From contig DASTBU010000143.1 in NCBI GenBank assembly GCA_035711845.1, positions 1 to 17,776 of the forward strand: a stretch of 17,776 nucleotides of DNA, in the 5' to 3' direction. The notes below the pieces were generated by a model, which made no database searches, was not told the DNA's origin, and saw only the letters and a program-made list of their open reading frames with translations. Made by a program: the position numbers and the translations under genes. The stretch comes from DASTBU01 sp035711845. Its GTDB lineage: Bacteria; Acidobacteriota; Vicinamibacteria; Vicinamibacterales; 2-12-FULL-66-21. Positions 1 to 7,254 of this stretch are shown one piece after another; within the stretch, counting starts at the first letter, position 1; each line of letters starts with the position of its first letter.

Positions 1-309
1 GAGCTGCTCATCGCCAAGGATCCCAACGCGAAATGGGACGACGCCACGAACAAGATCGTGGACAGTACGTATCCCGGCCAGAGCCCGCGCGTGTTCCCCA
101 TTCCGCTCTACGACCCCACGTACTACGACGAGGGCAAGCGGAACGGCCGCTACGCGGACTTGAAGGTCGCGAACTGGATCGGATTCTTCGCCGAAGAGCT
201 CCAAGGCAACGAGGTCCACGGGCGCATTATCCCGATCGCCGGCATCCGGGACGGCACGATGGACGCTCCGGACAATCTCTTCCCGAAGGCACTCAGGCTC
301 GTCAAGTAA
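1..309 (+). CDS. TadG-like Tad pilus protein, C-terminal part (5' end outside the window)
   Basis: This is an open frame from the first base of the window to a TAA at 307-309, so only the last 102 residues are seen. An internal GTG at 58 could be mistaken for a start, but the frame stays open and protein-like upstream of it. The visible part has the pattern SPRVFPIPLYDP, then VANWIGFFAEEL, then VHGRIIPIAGI. This resembles the end of TadE/TadG-like pseudopilin-associated proteins, where a predicted beta-rich tail ends in a 'gFF...v.GrivpiaG' signature. The protein would be anchored by an N-terminal membrane segment lying upstream of the window and would act in the cell envelope in Tad pilus assembly. 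It is followed after 18 bases by the tadZ/cpaE gene, which supports the role. The family call rests on a short tail plus context, so an unrelated Tad-linked envelope protein is possible. Confidence 0.62.
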   Translation, partial: ELLIAKDPNAKWDDATNKIVDSTYPGQSPRVFPIPLYDPTYYDEGKRNGRYADLKVANWIGFFAEELQGNEVHGRIIPIAGIRDGTMDAPDNLFPKALRLVK

Positions 310-327
310 GAACCGAGGCGGCGGCAC

Positions 328-1509
328 ATGGCACAACTGGCAGCGTCGATCGTCAGTCATGACGAAGAGTTCAAGAGGCAGGCGTCGCAGCTCCTGCGTG
401 CGGGTGGAGTCCCTATCGGGATCATCGAGGGAAGGGCGGGGGACTCTTCGGGCGCGGGGCCTGACATCGTCCTCGTGGACCTGCGCGCCGACGCCTCGTC
501 GGGCATGGCGGCGATCGAGCGGCTGCGCGCGAATCATCCGTCGGTCGCCATTTTCGCAATTGCTGGGACCGCCGAACCCGACCTGATTCTCCAGGCCATG
601 CGGGCGGGCGCCAACGAGTTCTTTCCCTGGGCGCCTGGCGGCCAGGCGTCGCGCACGATGGAGGAGTCGCTGCACGGCGCCGTCCGGCGCACGGCGGCCC
701 GGCGCGACGCCGCGAATGCCGGGGCGCGTCAGCCCTGCGTCACGCACGTGTTTCTCGGCGCCAAGGGGGGGGCGGGCACGACGACGGTCGCGGTGAACTG
801 CGCGGTCGAGCTCGCACGTCTCAGCAAGCGGCCGACGATCATCGTCGATCTGAAGCAATGCCTCGGCGAGGTGGCCCTGTTCCTGGGCGTGCGGCCGCGC
901 TTTTCGGTGCTCGACGCAATCGAGAATCTGCACCGGCTGGACAAGGACTTCCTCAAGGAGCTCGTCGCCAAGCACAAGTCGGGCCTCGACATCCTGTCGG
1001 GCTCCGAGCAGTTCGATCGGCCCAACGGACAGGACTCGGGAGCGATTGAGGAACTGCTCCGCGTGCTCGCCCGCATGTACGACTACGTCGTCATCGACGC
1101 CGGCAACATGATCAACTCGGTCGTGGTGTCGGGGCTCTACGCCGCCGACACGGTGTTCCTGGTCACCAACCCCGACCTGCCGTCGATTCGCAACGCGCAG
1201 CGGCTGGTCGATCGGGCGCGGCAGCTGGGCGCCGGCAGCGAGCGGATCAAGATCCTGCTCAACCGGACGTCCGATCAGCTCCTGATCGCACCCAAGCAGA
1301 TCGAGACGGCGCTCGGCTACGGCATTCACCACTCGTTCTCGAGCGACTACCGGACGGTGTCGACGGCGCTCAATTCCGGCGTGCCGCTCGCGCTCACGAA
1401 CGGGTCGGAGCTGTCGACACAGTTCAGCAATTTCACGCGGCAGCTGCTCGGCCAGCAGGAAGAGGTCAGGGAGCCGGAAAAGCGGCGGACCTTTCTCGGT
1501 CTTCTCTAA
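328..1509 (+). CDS. cpaE: TadZ/CpaE-like pilus assembly ATPase with N-terminal receiver-like domain
   Basis: The protein has 393 residues. TadZ/CpaE proteins are ParA/MinD-like ATPases that mark the site of Tad pilus assembly at the inner membrane. Residues 1-120 look like a response-regulator receiver fold: the strand VLVDLRA puts D51 at the usual phospho-acceptor position, but the acidic pair near the N-terminus is not convincing (only D12 and E13 are near), so phosphorylation is uncertain. A deviant Walker A motif KGGAGTTT spans residues 146-153, followed by the Walker A' strand IIVDLKQ (D174) and the Walker B-like VVIDAG (D258). The start ATG at 328 follows a purine-rich GAGGCGG and leaves 18 bases after the upstream gene. 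It lies 15 bases before cpaF in an evident operon. Function comes from the family, and the motifs are read directly. Confidence 0.9.
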   Translation: MAQLAASIVSHDEEFKRQASQLLRAGGVPIGIIEGRAGDSSGAGPDIVLVDLRADASSGMAAIERLRANHPSVAIFAIAGTAEPDLILQAMRAGANEFFPWAPGGQASRTMEESLHGAVRRTAARRDAANAGARQPCVTHVFLGAKGGAGTTTVAVNCAVELARLSKRPTIIVDLKQCLGEVALFLGVRPRFSVLDAIENLHRLDKDFLKELVAKHKSGLDILSGSEQFDRPNGQDSGAIEELLRVLARMYDYVVIDAGNMINSVVVSGLYAADTVFLVTNPDLPSIRNAQRLVDRARQLGAGSERIKILLNRTSDQLLIAPKQIETALGYGIHHSFSSDYRTVSTALNSGVPLALTNGSELSTQFSNFTRQLLGQQEEVREPEKRRTFLGLL

Positions 1510-1524
1510 GCAGGCGATCCAACC

Positions 1525-2871
1525 ATGAGCTTCTCGTTGCCCACGACGCCCCCTCCGGCCGGTTCGCCGGGGCGAGCCGCGGCGCCTCCGCCGCCACGGC
1601 CGCAGTACATCGAGCTGAAAGCGAACGTCCACCGGAAGCTGCTGAACAGGCTGAACCTGGAGGCGCTGGCTTCGGTGGAGCGTTCGCGCGCCGAGGCGGA
1701 GATCCGCACGCTGCTCTTCGACCTGATCGCCGAAGAGGGCATGCCGCTGAGCATGACCGAGCGGGAGGCCATCCTCGGCGACGTGATCGACGAGGTCTTC
1801 GGCCTGGGGCCGCTCGAGCCGCTGCTGCGGGATGCGACGGTGAGCGACATCCTGGTCAATACCTACAAGCAGGTCTACGTGGAGCGGGCCGGCAAGCTGG
1901 AGCGGCTGCCCACCACCTTCCAGGACGACCGCCATCTGATGCGCGTGATCGATCGCATCGTCAGCGGCGTCGGACGGCGCGTGGACGACAGCTCGCCCAT
2001 GGTGGACGCCCGCCTGCCGGACGGCTCGCGTGTGAACGCCATCATCCCGCCGCTCGCCGTTGACGGTCCGCTGCTCTCGATTCGTCGATTCCCGGCCGAG
2101 CGCCTGAAGGCGGAAGACCTCGTCGCGATCCGCTCGCTGACGCGCCCGATGCTCGAGTTCCTGCAGCACTGCGTGCGCGCTCGGATGAACATGCTGATCA
2201 GCGGCGGCACCGGCGCCGGTAAGACGACGCTGCTGAACGTGCTGTCCGGATTCATCTCCGAGCGCGAGCGCATCGTGACGATCGAGGACGCCGCCGAGCT
2301 GCAGCTCCACCAGGAGCACGTGGCCCGGCTCGAGACGCGCCCGCCGAACGTCGAGGGAAAGGGCGCCATCCGCCAGCGTCAGCTGGTGATCAACTCGCTG
2401 CGTATGCGTCCCGACCGCATCGTGGTCGGCGAGGTCCGCGGCGAGGAAGCGCTGGACATGCTCCAGGCCATGAACACCGGCCACGACGGCTCGCTCACCA
2501 CCGTCCACGCGAACACCCCGCGCGACGCGCTGACCCGTATCGAAACCATGATTTCGATGGGCGCGATGAACCTGCCCGAGAAGGCCATGCGCCACCAGAT
2601 CTCGTCGGCGATTCAGCTCGTCATCCAGCAGTCCCGCATGAGCGACGGCACGCGCAAAGTGGTCAGCGTGTCGGAGATCACCGGCATGGAAGGTGACGTC
2701 ATCACGATGCAGGAGATCTTCTGCTTCGAGAAGCTCGGCGTGGCGCAGGAGGGCAAGGTCATTGGCCGCTTCCGCGCCACCGGCGTCAGGCCGAAGGTCT
2801 GCGAGCGGTTGAAGGCCTCCGGCATCCATCTGCCGCCCGACATGTTCGAAGGCGTGACGGAGGTGCGGTAA
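1525..2871 (+). CDS. cpaF: CpaF/TadA secretion ATPase of the Tad pilus
   Basis: The 448-residue protein is a GspE/VirB11-type ATPase that powers assembly of Flp/Tad pili from the cytoplasmic face of the inner membrane. A proline-rich N-terminal tail (residues 5-26) precedes a helical N-domain with the LGPLEPLLRD and VSDILVN segments typical of CpaF. The Walker A motif GGTGAGKT covers residues 227-234 (K233). RIVVGEVRGEE (residues 298-308, E303) is the Walker B/Asp box region. TGHDGSLTTVHANT (318-331) is the His box. All signature residues of an active ATPase are present and the length is normal for the family. The stop codon overlaps the start of tadB by one base (TAATG), so the two are probably translationally coupled. 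TadA is the alternative name. Confidence 0.96.
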   Translation: MSFSLPTTPPPAGSPGRAAAPPPPRPQYIELKANVHRKLLNRLNLEALASVERSRAEAEIRTLLFDLIAEEGMPLSMTEREAILGDVIDEVFGLGPLEPLLRDATVSDILVNTYKQVYVERAGKLERLPTTFQDDRHLMRVIDRIVSGVGRRVDDSSPMVDARLPDGSRVNAIIPPLAVDGPLLSIRRFPAERLKAEDLVAIRSLTRPMLEFLQHCVRARMNMLISGGTGAGKTTLLNVLSGFISERERIVTIEDAAELQLHQEHVARLETRPPNVEGKGAIRQRQLVINSLRMRPDRIVVGEVRGEEALDMLQAMNTGHDGSLTTVHANTPRDALTRIETMISMGAMNLPEKAMRHQISSAIQLVIQQSRMSDGTRKVVSVSEITGMEGDVITMQEIFCFEKLGVAQEGKVIGRFRATGVRPKVCERLKASGIHLPPDMFEGVTEVR

Positions 2872-3854
2872 TGGGCCTCATCCTGGTCGTTGTCGCATTC
2901 GCGTTCGGCGTCGCGCTGGTGCTCGGCCTGTACTACGGCGGCACGCAGGTGCCGGGGATGATGCTCCGGCGAAAGCTCGAGGCGCGCATCGAGGAAGTAT
3001 CGCAAGGCCCCGAGGAGGCCTCCTCGCCAGCCGCCAAGGTCAAGGCGTTGCTCAAGACCCGGGAGGCGGGGCCGCTCCCCGGGATCGATCGGTTGTTCGG
3101 CGAGACGGAGCGAGGCTCCGCGCTCGGCCGGTGGATCGATCAGTCGGGCGTGAAGACGACCATCAGCGCGGTGATGCTGGCGGCGACCGTCGTGGGCCTT
3201 GTGACGGGCTTCTTGCTCAGCATCGCCATCCGAGCGCCCTGGGCGCTGCCTATCGGCTTCGTCATGGGGTTCGCGATTCCATTCGGCGTGCTGAAGGTGA
3301 AGCGCACCCGCCGGATGCGTGCGTTCGAGGAGCAGTTTCCGGAGGCCCTGGACCTCATCTCCCGCGCCCTCAAGGCCGGGCACGCATTTGCCACGGGTCT
3401 GAAGATGGCGGCCGACGAGCTGCCGGAACCGGTCGGGCCGGAGTTCCGGAAGACGTTCGACGAGCAGAACTTCGGATTGCCGCTGAAGGATGCGCTCGAA
3501 AACCTGACCTTCCGGGTTCCGTTGCTGGACGTGCGGTTCTTCGCCACCGCGGTCCTGATTCAGCGCGAGACCGGCGGCAACCTGTCGGAGATTCTCGAGA
3601 ACCTGGCGCACGTCGTGCGCGAGCGGTTCAAGATTCTGCGTCAGGTGCGTGTGTACACCGCGCACGGCCGGTTGACCGGGTACGTGCTCCTCGCGCTGCC
3701 CGCGTTTCTCTGTATCACCCTGGCCTATATCAATCCGGATCACATGAAGCTGCTCTTCCGTGACTCGATGGGCCATATGCTGCTGATGACCGCCCTGGTG
3801 ATGCAGATCGTCGGCTATGTCTGGATTCGCCAGGTCGTCAAGATAGAGGTGTAA
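2871..3854 (+). CDS. tadB: TadB-like inner-membrane protein (T2SSF family)
   Basis: The protein has 327 residues. It is one of the two paralogous polytopic platform proteins of the Tad secretion machine and is expected to contact the CpaF ATPase. Hydrophobic segments lie near residues 2-22, 97-120 and 124-142. A cytoplasmic GspF-type domain follows (about 150-265), with FPEALDLISRALKAGHAF (156-173) and ETGGNLSEILENLA (233-246). C-terminal membrane segments lie near 268-287 and 300-320. The GspF-domain signature includes the EALDLISRALKAG helix and the ETGGNLSE loop, both intact. The start ATG overlaps the cpaF stop by one base. The next gene, its paralogue tadC, starts 2 bases after this stop. 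Order and spacing match Tad loci. Confidence 0.92.
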   Translation: MGLILVVVAFAFGVALVLGLYYGGTQVPGMMLRRKLEARIEEVSQGPEEASSPAAKVKALLKTREAGPLPGIDRLFGETERGSALGRWIDQSGVKTTISAVMLAATVVGLVTGFLLSIAIRAPWALPIGFVMGFAIPFGVLKVKRTRRMRAFEEQFPEALDLISRALKAGHAFATGLKMAADELPEPVGPEFRKTFDEQNFGLPLKDALENLTFRVPLLDVRFFATAVLIQRETGGNLSEILENLAHVVRERFKILRQVRVYTAHGRLTGYVLLALPAFLCITLAYINPDHMKLLFRDSMGHMLLMTALVMQIVGYVWIRQVVKIEV

Positions 3855-3856
3855 AC

Positions 3857-4765
3857 GTGACCAGTCTGCTGCCTTTGCTGGCGTTCGTCTTCGGCTCGCT
3901 CGTCGTGGCGGCCGCGGCCATGCTGCTCATCCCGAGCAAGGCGGCGGCGATCGACCGGCGGCTCGAGGAACTGATGCCCGAGCGGGACTCGTCGGGCGCC
4001 GAGCGCCAGACGTCCAAGGCGCTGGTCAAGATGTTCAAGCGGCTCGGCGAGAAGGCGCCCCGGTCGCCGAAGGAGCTGGGCCAGCTGCGCCTGCGACTCG
4101 TGCAGGCGGGCTTTCGCAGGGACGAAGCGCTGACGATTTTCTTCGGCATGCGGGTGTCGTTCGCCCTGGTCCTGTTCGCGATGTTCTCGACCTCGCTCAT
4201 CATGCGGCCGAACATCACCGTCGCGCTGGCGGCGATGGCGCTCGGCTACGTGCTGCCCGGCATGGTGCTCGCGCGCCTGGCCAAGCGGCGCGCTCACAGG
4301 ATTCGCTTGTCGCTGGCGGATGCGCTGGACCTGCTGGTCGTCAGCGTCGAGGCCGGTCTCGGGCTGGACCAGGCGATGACCCGGGTTGGAAACGAGCTCG
4401 CGTTCGCGTATCCGGATCTGTCCGCGGAGCTGCGGCTGGTGAATCTCGAGCTGCGCGCCGGCAAGGCGCGGCCGGAGGCGCTGCGCAACCTGGCGGATCG
4501 TACGGGCGTCGATGACCTCAGCTCGCTCGTCACGATGCTGATTCAGACGGACAAGTTCGGGACGAGCGTGGCGCAGTCGCTGCGGGTCTACTCGGAGACG
4601 CTGCGCACCAAGCGCCGGCAGCGGGCCGAGGAGGCCGCGGCCAAGACGGGCGTCAAGATGGTGTTTCCCCTGGTCCTGTGCATCTTCCCGGCGATCTGGG
4701 TCGTCACCATCGGTCCGGCGGCCATCAAGTTCGTCAAGGTCCTGTTCCCGATGATCAACAAGTAG
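3857..4765 (+). CDS. tadC: TadC-like inner-membrane protein (T2SSF family)
   Basis: The protein has 302 residues and is the second platform protein of the Tad system. It starts at GTG 3857, only 2 bases after the tadB stop, which argues for translational coupling. A membrane segment lies at residues 4-25, and two more at about 97-116 and 119-138. The GspF-type domain contains LADALDLLVVSVEAGLGLDQ (153-172) and the loop QTDKFGTSVAQSLR (230-243). The TKRRQRAEEAAAKTGVKMVF segment (251-270) leads into the last membrane helices (about 270-294). These C-terminal motifs are characteristic of TadC rather than TadB. No residues look damaged. The GGAG of the next gene lies just after its stop. Confidence 0.93.
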   Translation: MTSLLPLLAFVFGSLVVAAAAMLLIPSKAAAIDRRLEELMPERDSSGAERQTSKALVKMFKRLGEKAPRSPKELGQLRLRLVQAGFRRDEALTIFFGMRVSFALVLFAMFSTSLIMRPNITVALAAMALGYVLPGMVLARLAKRRAHRIRLSLADALDLLVVSVEAGLGLDQAMTRVGNELAFAYPDLSAELRLVNLELRAGKARPEALRNLADRTGVDDLSSLVTMLIQTDKFGTSVAQSLRVYSETLRTKRRQRAEEAAAKTGVKMVFPLVLCIFPAIWVVTIGPAAIKFVKVLFPMINK

Positions 4766-4780
4766 GCAGGAGAGCCACGA

Positions 4781-6118
4781 ATGACCCTCGCCGCCGCCAC
4801 TGCCGTGACCGGTTCGGTATTCCCCACGCCGCCAGCGCCACCCGCGACGCTGGAGGAGACCGGGCTGCATCCGGATACGCTGTCGCAGCTGCTGCTGAAG
4901 ACGCTCGTCTCTGGAGAGGCGACCGGCACGGCGCTCTCCGACCGGCTGCGGTTGCCCTACTCGGTGCTCGACGCGCTCATCCAGCATGCGCGCGTCGAGA
5001 AGCTCCTCGAGGTGCGAGGCACCGGCGGCGCCGGCAGCGCAGGGTATCGCTACGCGCTGACGGACCTCGGCCGCGACCGCGCGGGGCAGTTTCTGGAGGT
5101 GTCCCGCTACATCGGACCCGCGCCAGTGCCGCTCAGGCAGTACAACGCATACGTCCGCGCCTGCATGGCCGCGCGGCCGTTCGTCGACCGCGGCACGCTG
5201 GCGACCGGGTTCGAAAACCTGATCGTCAACAAGGCGATGTACGACAAGCTCGGTCCGGCGGTCAACTCGGGGAAGTCGCTCTTCCTCTACGGCTCGCCGG
5301 GCAACGGCAAGACCGTCATCGCCGAAGGGATCGGCCGCGCGCTCGGCGAGGACATGCACGTCCCGCACGCGCTGGACGTCGACGGCCAGACGATCACCAT
5401 GTTCGACCCTGTCAACCACCAGGCGGCGGCTGGTTCCGACGCGGATGTCCAGAGCGTAATCAATGCCGCCGTTCTCGATCGACGCTGGCAGCCCATCCGG
5501 CGGCCCGTGGTCGTGGTGGGAGGCGAGCTCACCCTGGAGATGCTCGACCTGACGTTCAACCCCATCGCCAAGTTCTACGAGGCGCCGATTCAGCTCAAGG
5601 CAAACGGCGGGGTCTTCGTCGTCGACGACTTCGGCCGGCAGCGCATTCCGCCGCGCGACCTGCTCAACCGGTGGATCGTGCCGCTCGAAAGCCGGGTCGA
5701 TTTCCTGACGCTGCACACCGGTCGCAAGTTCGAGATCCCGTTCAACGTCCTGATCGTGTTCGCGACGAACCTGAAGCCCGAGTCGCTCGCCGACGAAGCG
5801 TTTCTGCGCCGTATCCCGTACAAGATTCTGGCGAAGAACCCGACGATGGACGAGTACTGCCAGATCTTCGAGCTGAACTGCCGCAAGCGAGGGCTGACGT
5901 TCGATCCAGTGATGGTCGAATACCTGAACCGGAAGTACTACCAGCCGCGCAAGCTGCAGATGCGCGCGTGCCATCCGCGAGACCTCATCGAGCAGGTCGT
6001 GGACATGTGCCGCTATCACGGCAAGACCCCGTCGATCACGCGGGAACTCCTCGACGCGGCATGCGGCAGCTACTTCCTGGAAGAGACCGAGTCGCAGGGC
6101 AACGAGCAGCGGGCATGA
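4781..6118 (+). CDS. Winged-helix/AAA+ ATPase at the 3' end of the Tad operon
   Basis: The 445-residue protein is of unknown function. ATG 4781 is preceded by a clear GGAG ribosome site (about 4769-4772). After a short Ala/Pro-rich tail, residues 30-105 look like a winged-helix fold (GTALSDRLRLPYSVLDALIQ as the helix-turn-helix part, then a wing around GYRYALTDLGR). The AAA+ core follows: Walker A GSPGNGKT (171-178, K177), Walker B VFVVDDFGRQ (278-287, with DD rather than DE), sensor-1 ATN (328-330), and LRRIPYK (342-348) as a possible arginine-finger region. Its position directly after tadC on the same strand implies co-expression with the pilus genes. It could be a remodelling ATPase for pilus parts or a regulator, and the sequence does not decide. 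The next gene overlaps it by 4 bases (ATGA). Confidence 0.82.
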   Translation: MTLAAATAVTGSVFPTPPAPPATLEETGLHPDTLSQLLLKTLVSGEATGTALSDRLRLPYSVLDALIQHARVEKLLEVRGTGGAGSAGYRYALTDLGRDRAGQFLEVSRYIGPAPVPLRQYNAYVRACMAARPFVDRGTLATGFENLIVNKAMYDKLGPAVNSGKSLFLYGSPGNGKTVIAEGIGRALGEDMHVPHALDVDGQTITMFDPVNHQAAAGSDADVQSVINAAVLDRRWQPIRRPVVVVGGELTLEMLDLTFNPIAKFYEAPIQLKANGGVFVVDDFGRQRIPPRDLLNRWIVPLESRVDFLTLHTGRKFEIPFNVLIVFATNLKPESLADEAFLRRIPYKILAKNPTMDEYCQIFELNCRKRGLTFDPVMVEYLNRKYYQPRKLQMRACHPRDLIEQVVDMCRYHGKTPSITRELLDAACGSYFLEETESQGNEQRA

Positions 6119-6879
6119 CATTCGATCGCGCGATCGCGCGATCGGGTGATCGGGCGATGGATCGCGCGATTGCGCGATCGGGCGATCACCCGATCGAACC
6201 GTCGCTCGATCACGTGGTCGAACCCTCGTGCGATCACACGATCGAACAATCGCGCGATCACCCGACCGCGCGATCACGCGATCTCAGAGAGCTTGTCAGC
6301 AGGGCCGCGATCGTCTCCCTGTTCACCATGCTGGCGGTGCGGCTGGGCGTCGACTACCTCGAGACGGGCCGGCTCACCGGACTCCTGCTCCTGGCGAGCG
6401 AGGCGCTCGTCGTCGTGTTCACCGTGTTCCGCCGGGCGCCGGCGCTGGTGGACCGCAGCATGCGCGCCCGGGCGCTCACGGGAATGTCGATCCTTGGGCC
6501 GCTCCTCCTGATGCCGTTCCCGCCCACGCGGCTCGCATCGGACGCGGTGACCGTTGCCGTGTCTGCGATCGGCCTCACCGTGGTCATCGCCGGGAAGATG
6601 TCGCTCGGACGAAGCTTCGGACTGATGCCCGCCAATCGCGGCATCGTGTGCACGGGGCCCTACCGGCTCGTCCGTCACCCGATCTACATGGGCTACCTGA
6701 TCACCCACGTCGCCTTCCTCGCGGCGAACCCCTCGCCGTGGAACATCGTGGCCCTCGTCGGCGCCGACCTCGTGCTGATGGCGCGGGCGGTCTGCGAGGA
6801 GTGCACGCTCGGGCGCGCCGCGGAGTACCGCGACTACCAGACACGCGTGCGGTGGCGCGTGGTGCCGGGGGTGTTCTAG
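6115..6879 (+). CDS. Isoprenylcysteine carboxyl methyltransferase-like (ICMT/PEMT family) membrane methyltransferase with repeat-encoded N-terminus
   Basis: The frame encodes 254 residues from ATG 6115, overlapping the preceding stop as ATGA. The C-terminal half carries the family signature: GPYRLVRHPIYMG (residues 181-193, with RHPxYxG at 187-193), then EEC (228-230) and a final AEYRDYQTRVRWRVVPG. Such proteins use S-adenosylmethionine at the membrane to methylate small lipids, isoprenoids or carboxyl groups, and the substrate here is unknown. Several hydrophobic helices lie between residue 60 and the end. Residues 3-57 are odd: they come from an octamer DNA array and read as 8-residue units such as DHPIEPSL, DHVVEPSC and DHTIEQSR. 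That stretch has no family counterpart I know of. In-frame alternatives at ATG 6157, GTG 6214 and ATG 6328 would remove part or all of it, but ATG 6328 would cut into the first membrane helix. Confidence 0.8.
   Translation: MTFDRAIARSGDRAMDRAIARSGDHPIEPSLDHVVEPSCDHTIEQSRDHPTARSRDLRELVSRAAIVSLFTMLAVRLGVDYLETGRLTGLLLLASEALVVVFTVFRRAPALVDRSMRARALTGMSILGPLLLMPFPPTRLASDAVTVAVSAIGLTVVIAGKMSLGRSFGLMPANRGIVCTGPYRLVRHPIYMGYLITHVAFLAANPSPWNIVALVGADLVLMARAVCEECTLGRAAEYRDYQTRVRWRVVPGVF
6123..6282 (+). repeat. Array A: degenerate octamer tandem array, GATC-rich
   Basis: Twenty consecutive 8-base units stay in exact register from 6123. Frequent forms are CGATCGCG, CGCGCGAT, CACCCGAT and CACGCGAT. Many units contain a GATC, and I count 14 GATC tetramers in about 165 bases. 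Because the words are near-palindromic, both strands and several frames stay open. The array lies inside the start of the methyltransferase frame, where an 8-base period gives an 8-residue protein period. Confidence 0.9.
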
Positions 6880-6995
6880 TCACGTACGACGTGCAAGGTG
6901 CGATGTGCGACGTGCGGCTTGTCAGGTGCGGCGTGCGACGTGCGACTTGTCACGTGCGACGTGCTGCGGACCACGGACTACGGACTACGGAGAAG
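6877..6995. repeat. Array B: heptamer tandem array between convergent genes
   Basis: Seventeen 7-base units in unbroken register fill the whole spacer between the methyltransferase stop and the Smr gene stop. The main word is GTGCGAC (exact at 6905, 6933, 6940 and 6954) with variants GTGCGAT and GTGCGGC, and TTGTCAC/TTGTCAG at intervals. The word changes to GGACTAC (6975, 6982) at the right end while the register is kept. Both flanking stop codons (TAG at 6877-6879 on +, TAG at 6980-6978 on -) lie inside the array. Confidence 0.88.
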
Positions 6996-7247
6996 ATCGG
7001 TGAGCCGTGCGACGGTCGCACCGAGATGGGAATCGGGGGCGTCGTAGAACTCCTCGACGAGCGGGTGGGTGTCGAGGGCCGCTTGAACGATTCCCCGCTG
7101 CACGCCTCGCCCGCGGCCGTGAATCAGCCGCACCTCTCTCAACCCCGCCGCGTGCGCGGCGTTCACGTACTCCTCGACAACCGACCGGATCTCCCGCGGG
7201 TGGAAGGCATGAAGGTCCAACGCGGCTTCGATCGGGACCGGGTGCAT
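6978..7247 (-). CDS. Stand-alone Smr-domain protein
   Basis: The 89-residue protein consists almost entirely of an Smr domain, as in the C-terminus of MutS2 and in small Smr proteins, where it acts on branched or nicked nucleic acid or on RNA. The LDLHAF motif (residues 10-15) and the loop IHGRGRGVQRGIV (42-54) are both present, followed by the closing ATVARL strand (78-83). The LDxH and HGxG motifs are intact, so nuclease or nucleic-acid binding activity is possible, though this is not shown. The start ATG at 7247 lies 7 bases after the queF stop, with no strong ribosome site, suggesting coupled translation in a queF-smr operon. Its stop codon sits inside heptamer array B. Confidence 0.85.
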   Translation of the reverse strand: MHPVPIEAALDLHAFHPREIRSVVEEYVNAAHAAGLREVRLIHGRGRGVQRGIVQAALDTHPLVEEFYDAPDSHLGATVARLTDLLRSP

Positions 7248-7254
7248 CCGGCGC

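Noticed and set aside
2613..3776. A 387-codon - strand frame opposite tadB
   Set aside because: Antisense shadow of tadB, whose motifs are clear. No protein-like features.
4678..6114. Upstream extension of the methyltransferase frame across the AAA+ gene
   Set aside because: It lies in another frame of the AAA+ gene with arginine/alanine-rich filler. Only the part from ATG 6115 shows a family signature.
3815..6277. An 820-codon open frame on the - strand opposite tadC and the AAA+ ATPase
   Set aside because: It is the antisense shadow of well-supported genes in GC-rich DNA, has no recognisable domains, is rich in Arg/His/Asp/Gln, and begins in array A.
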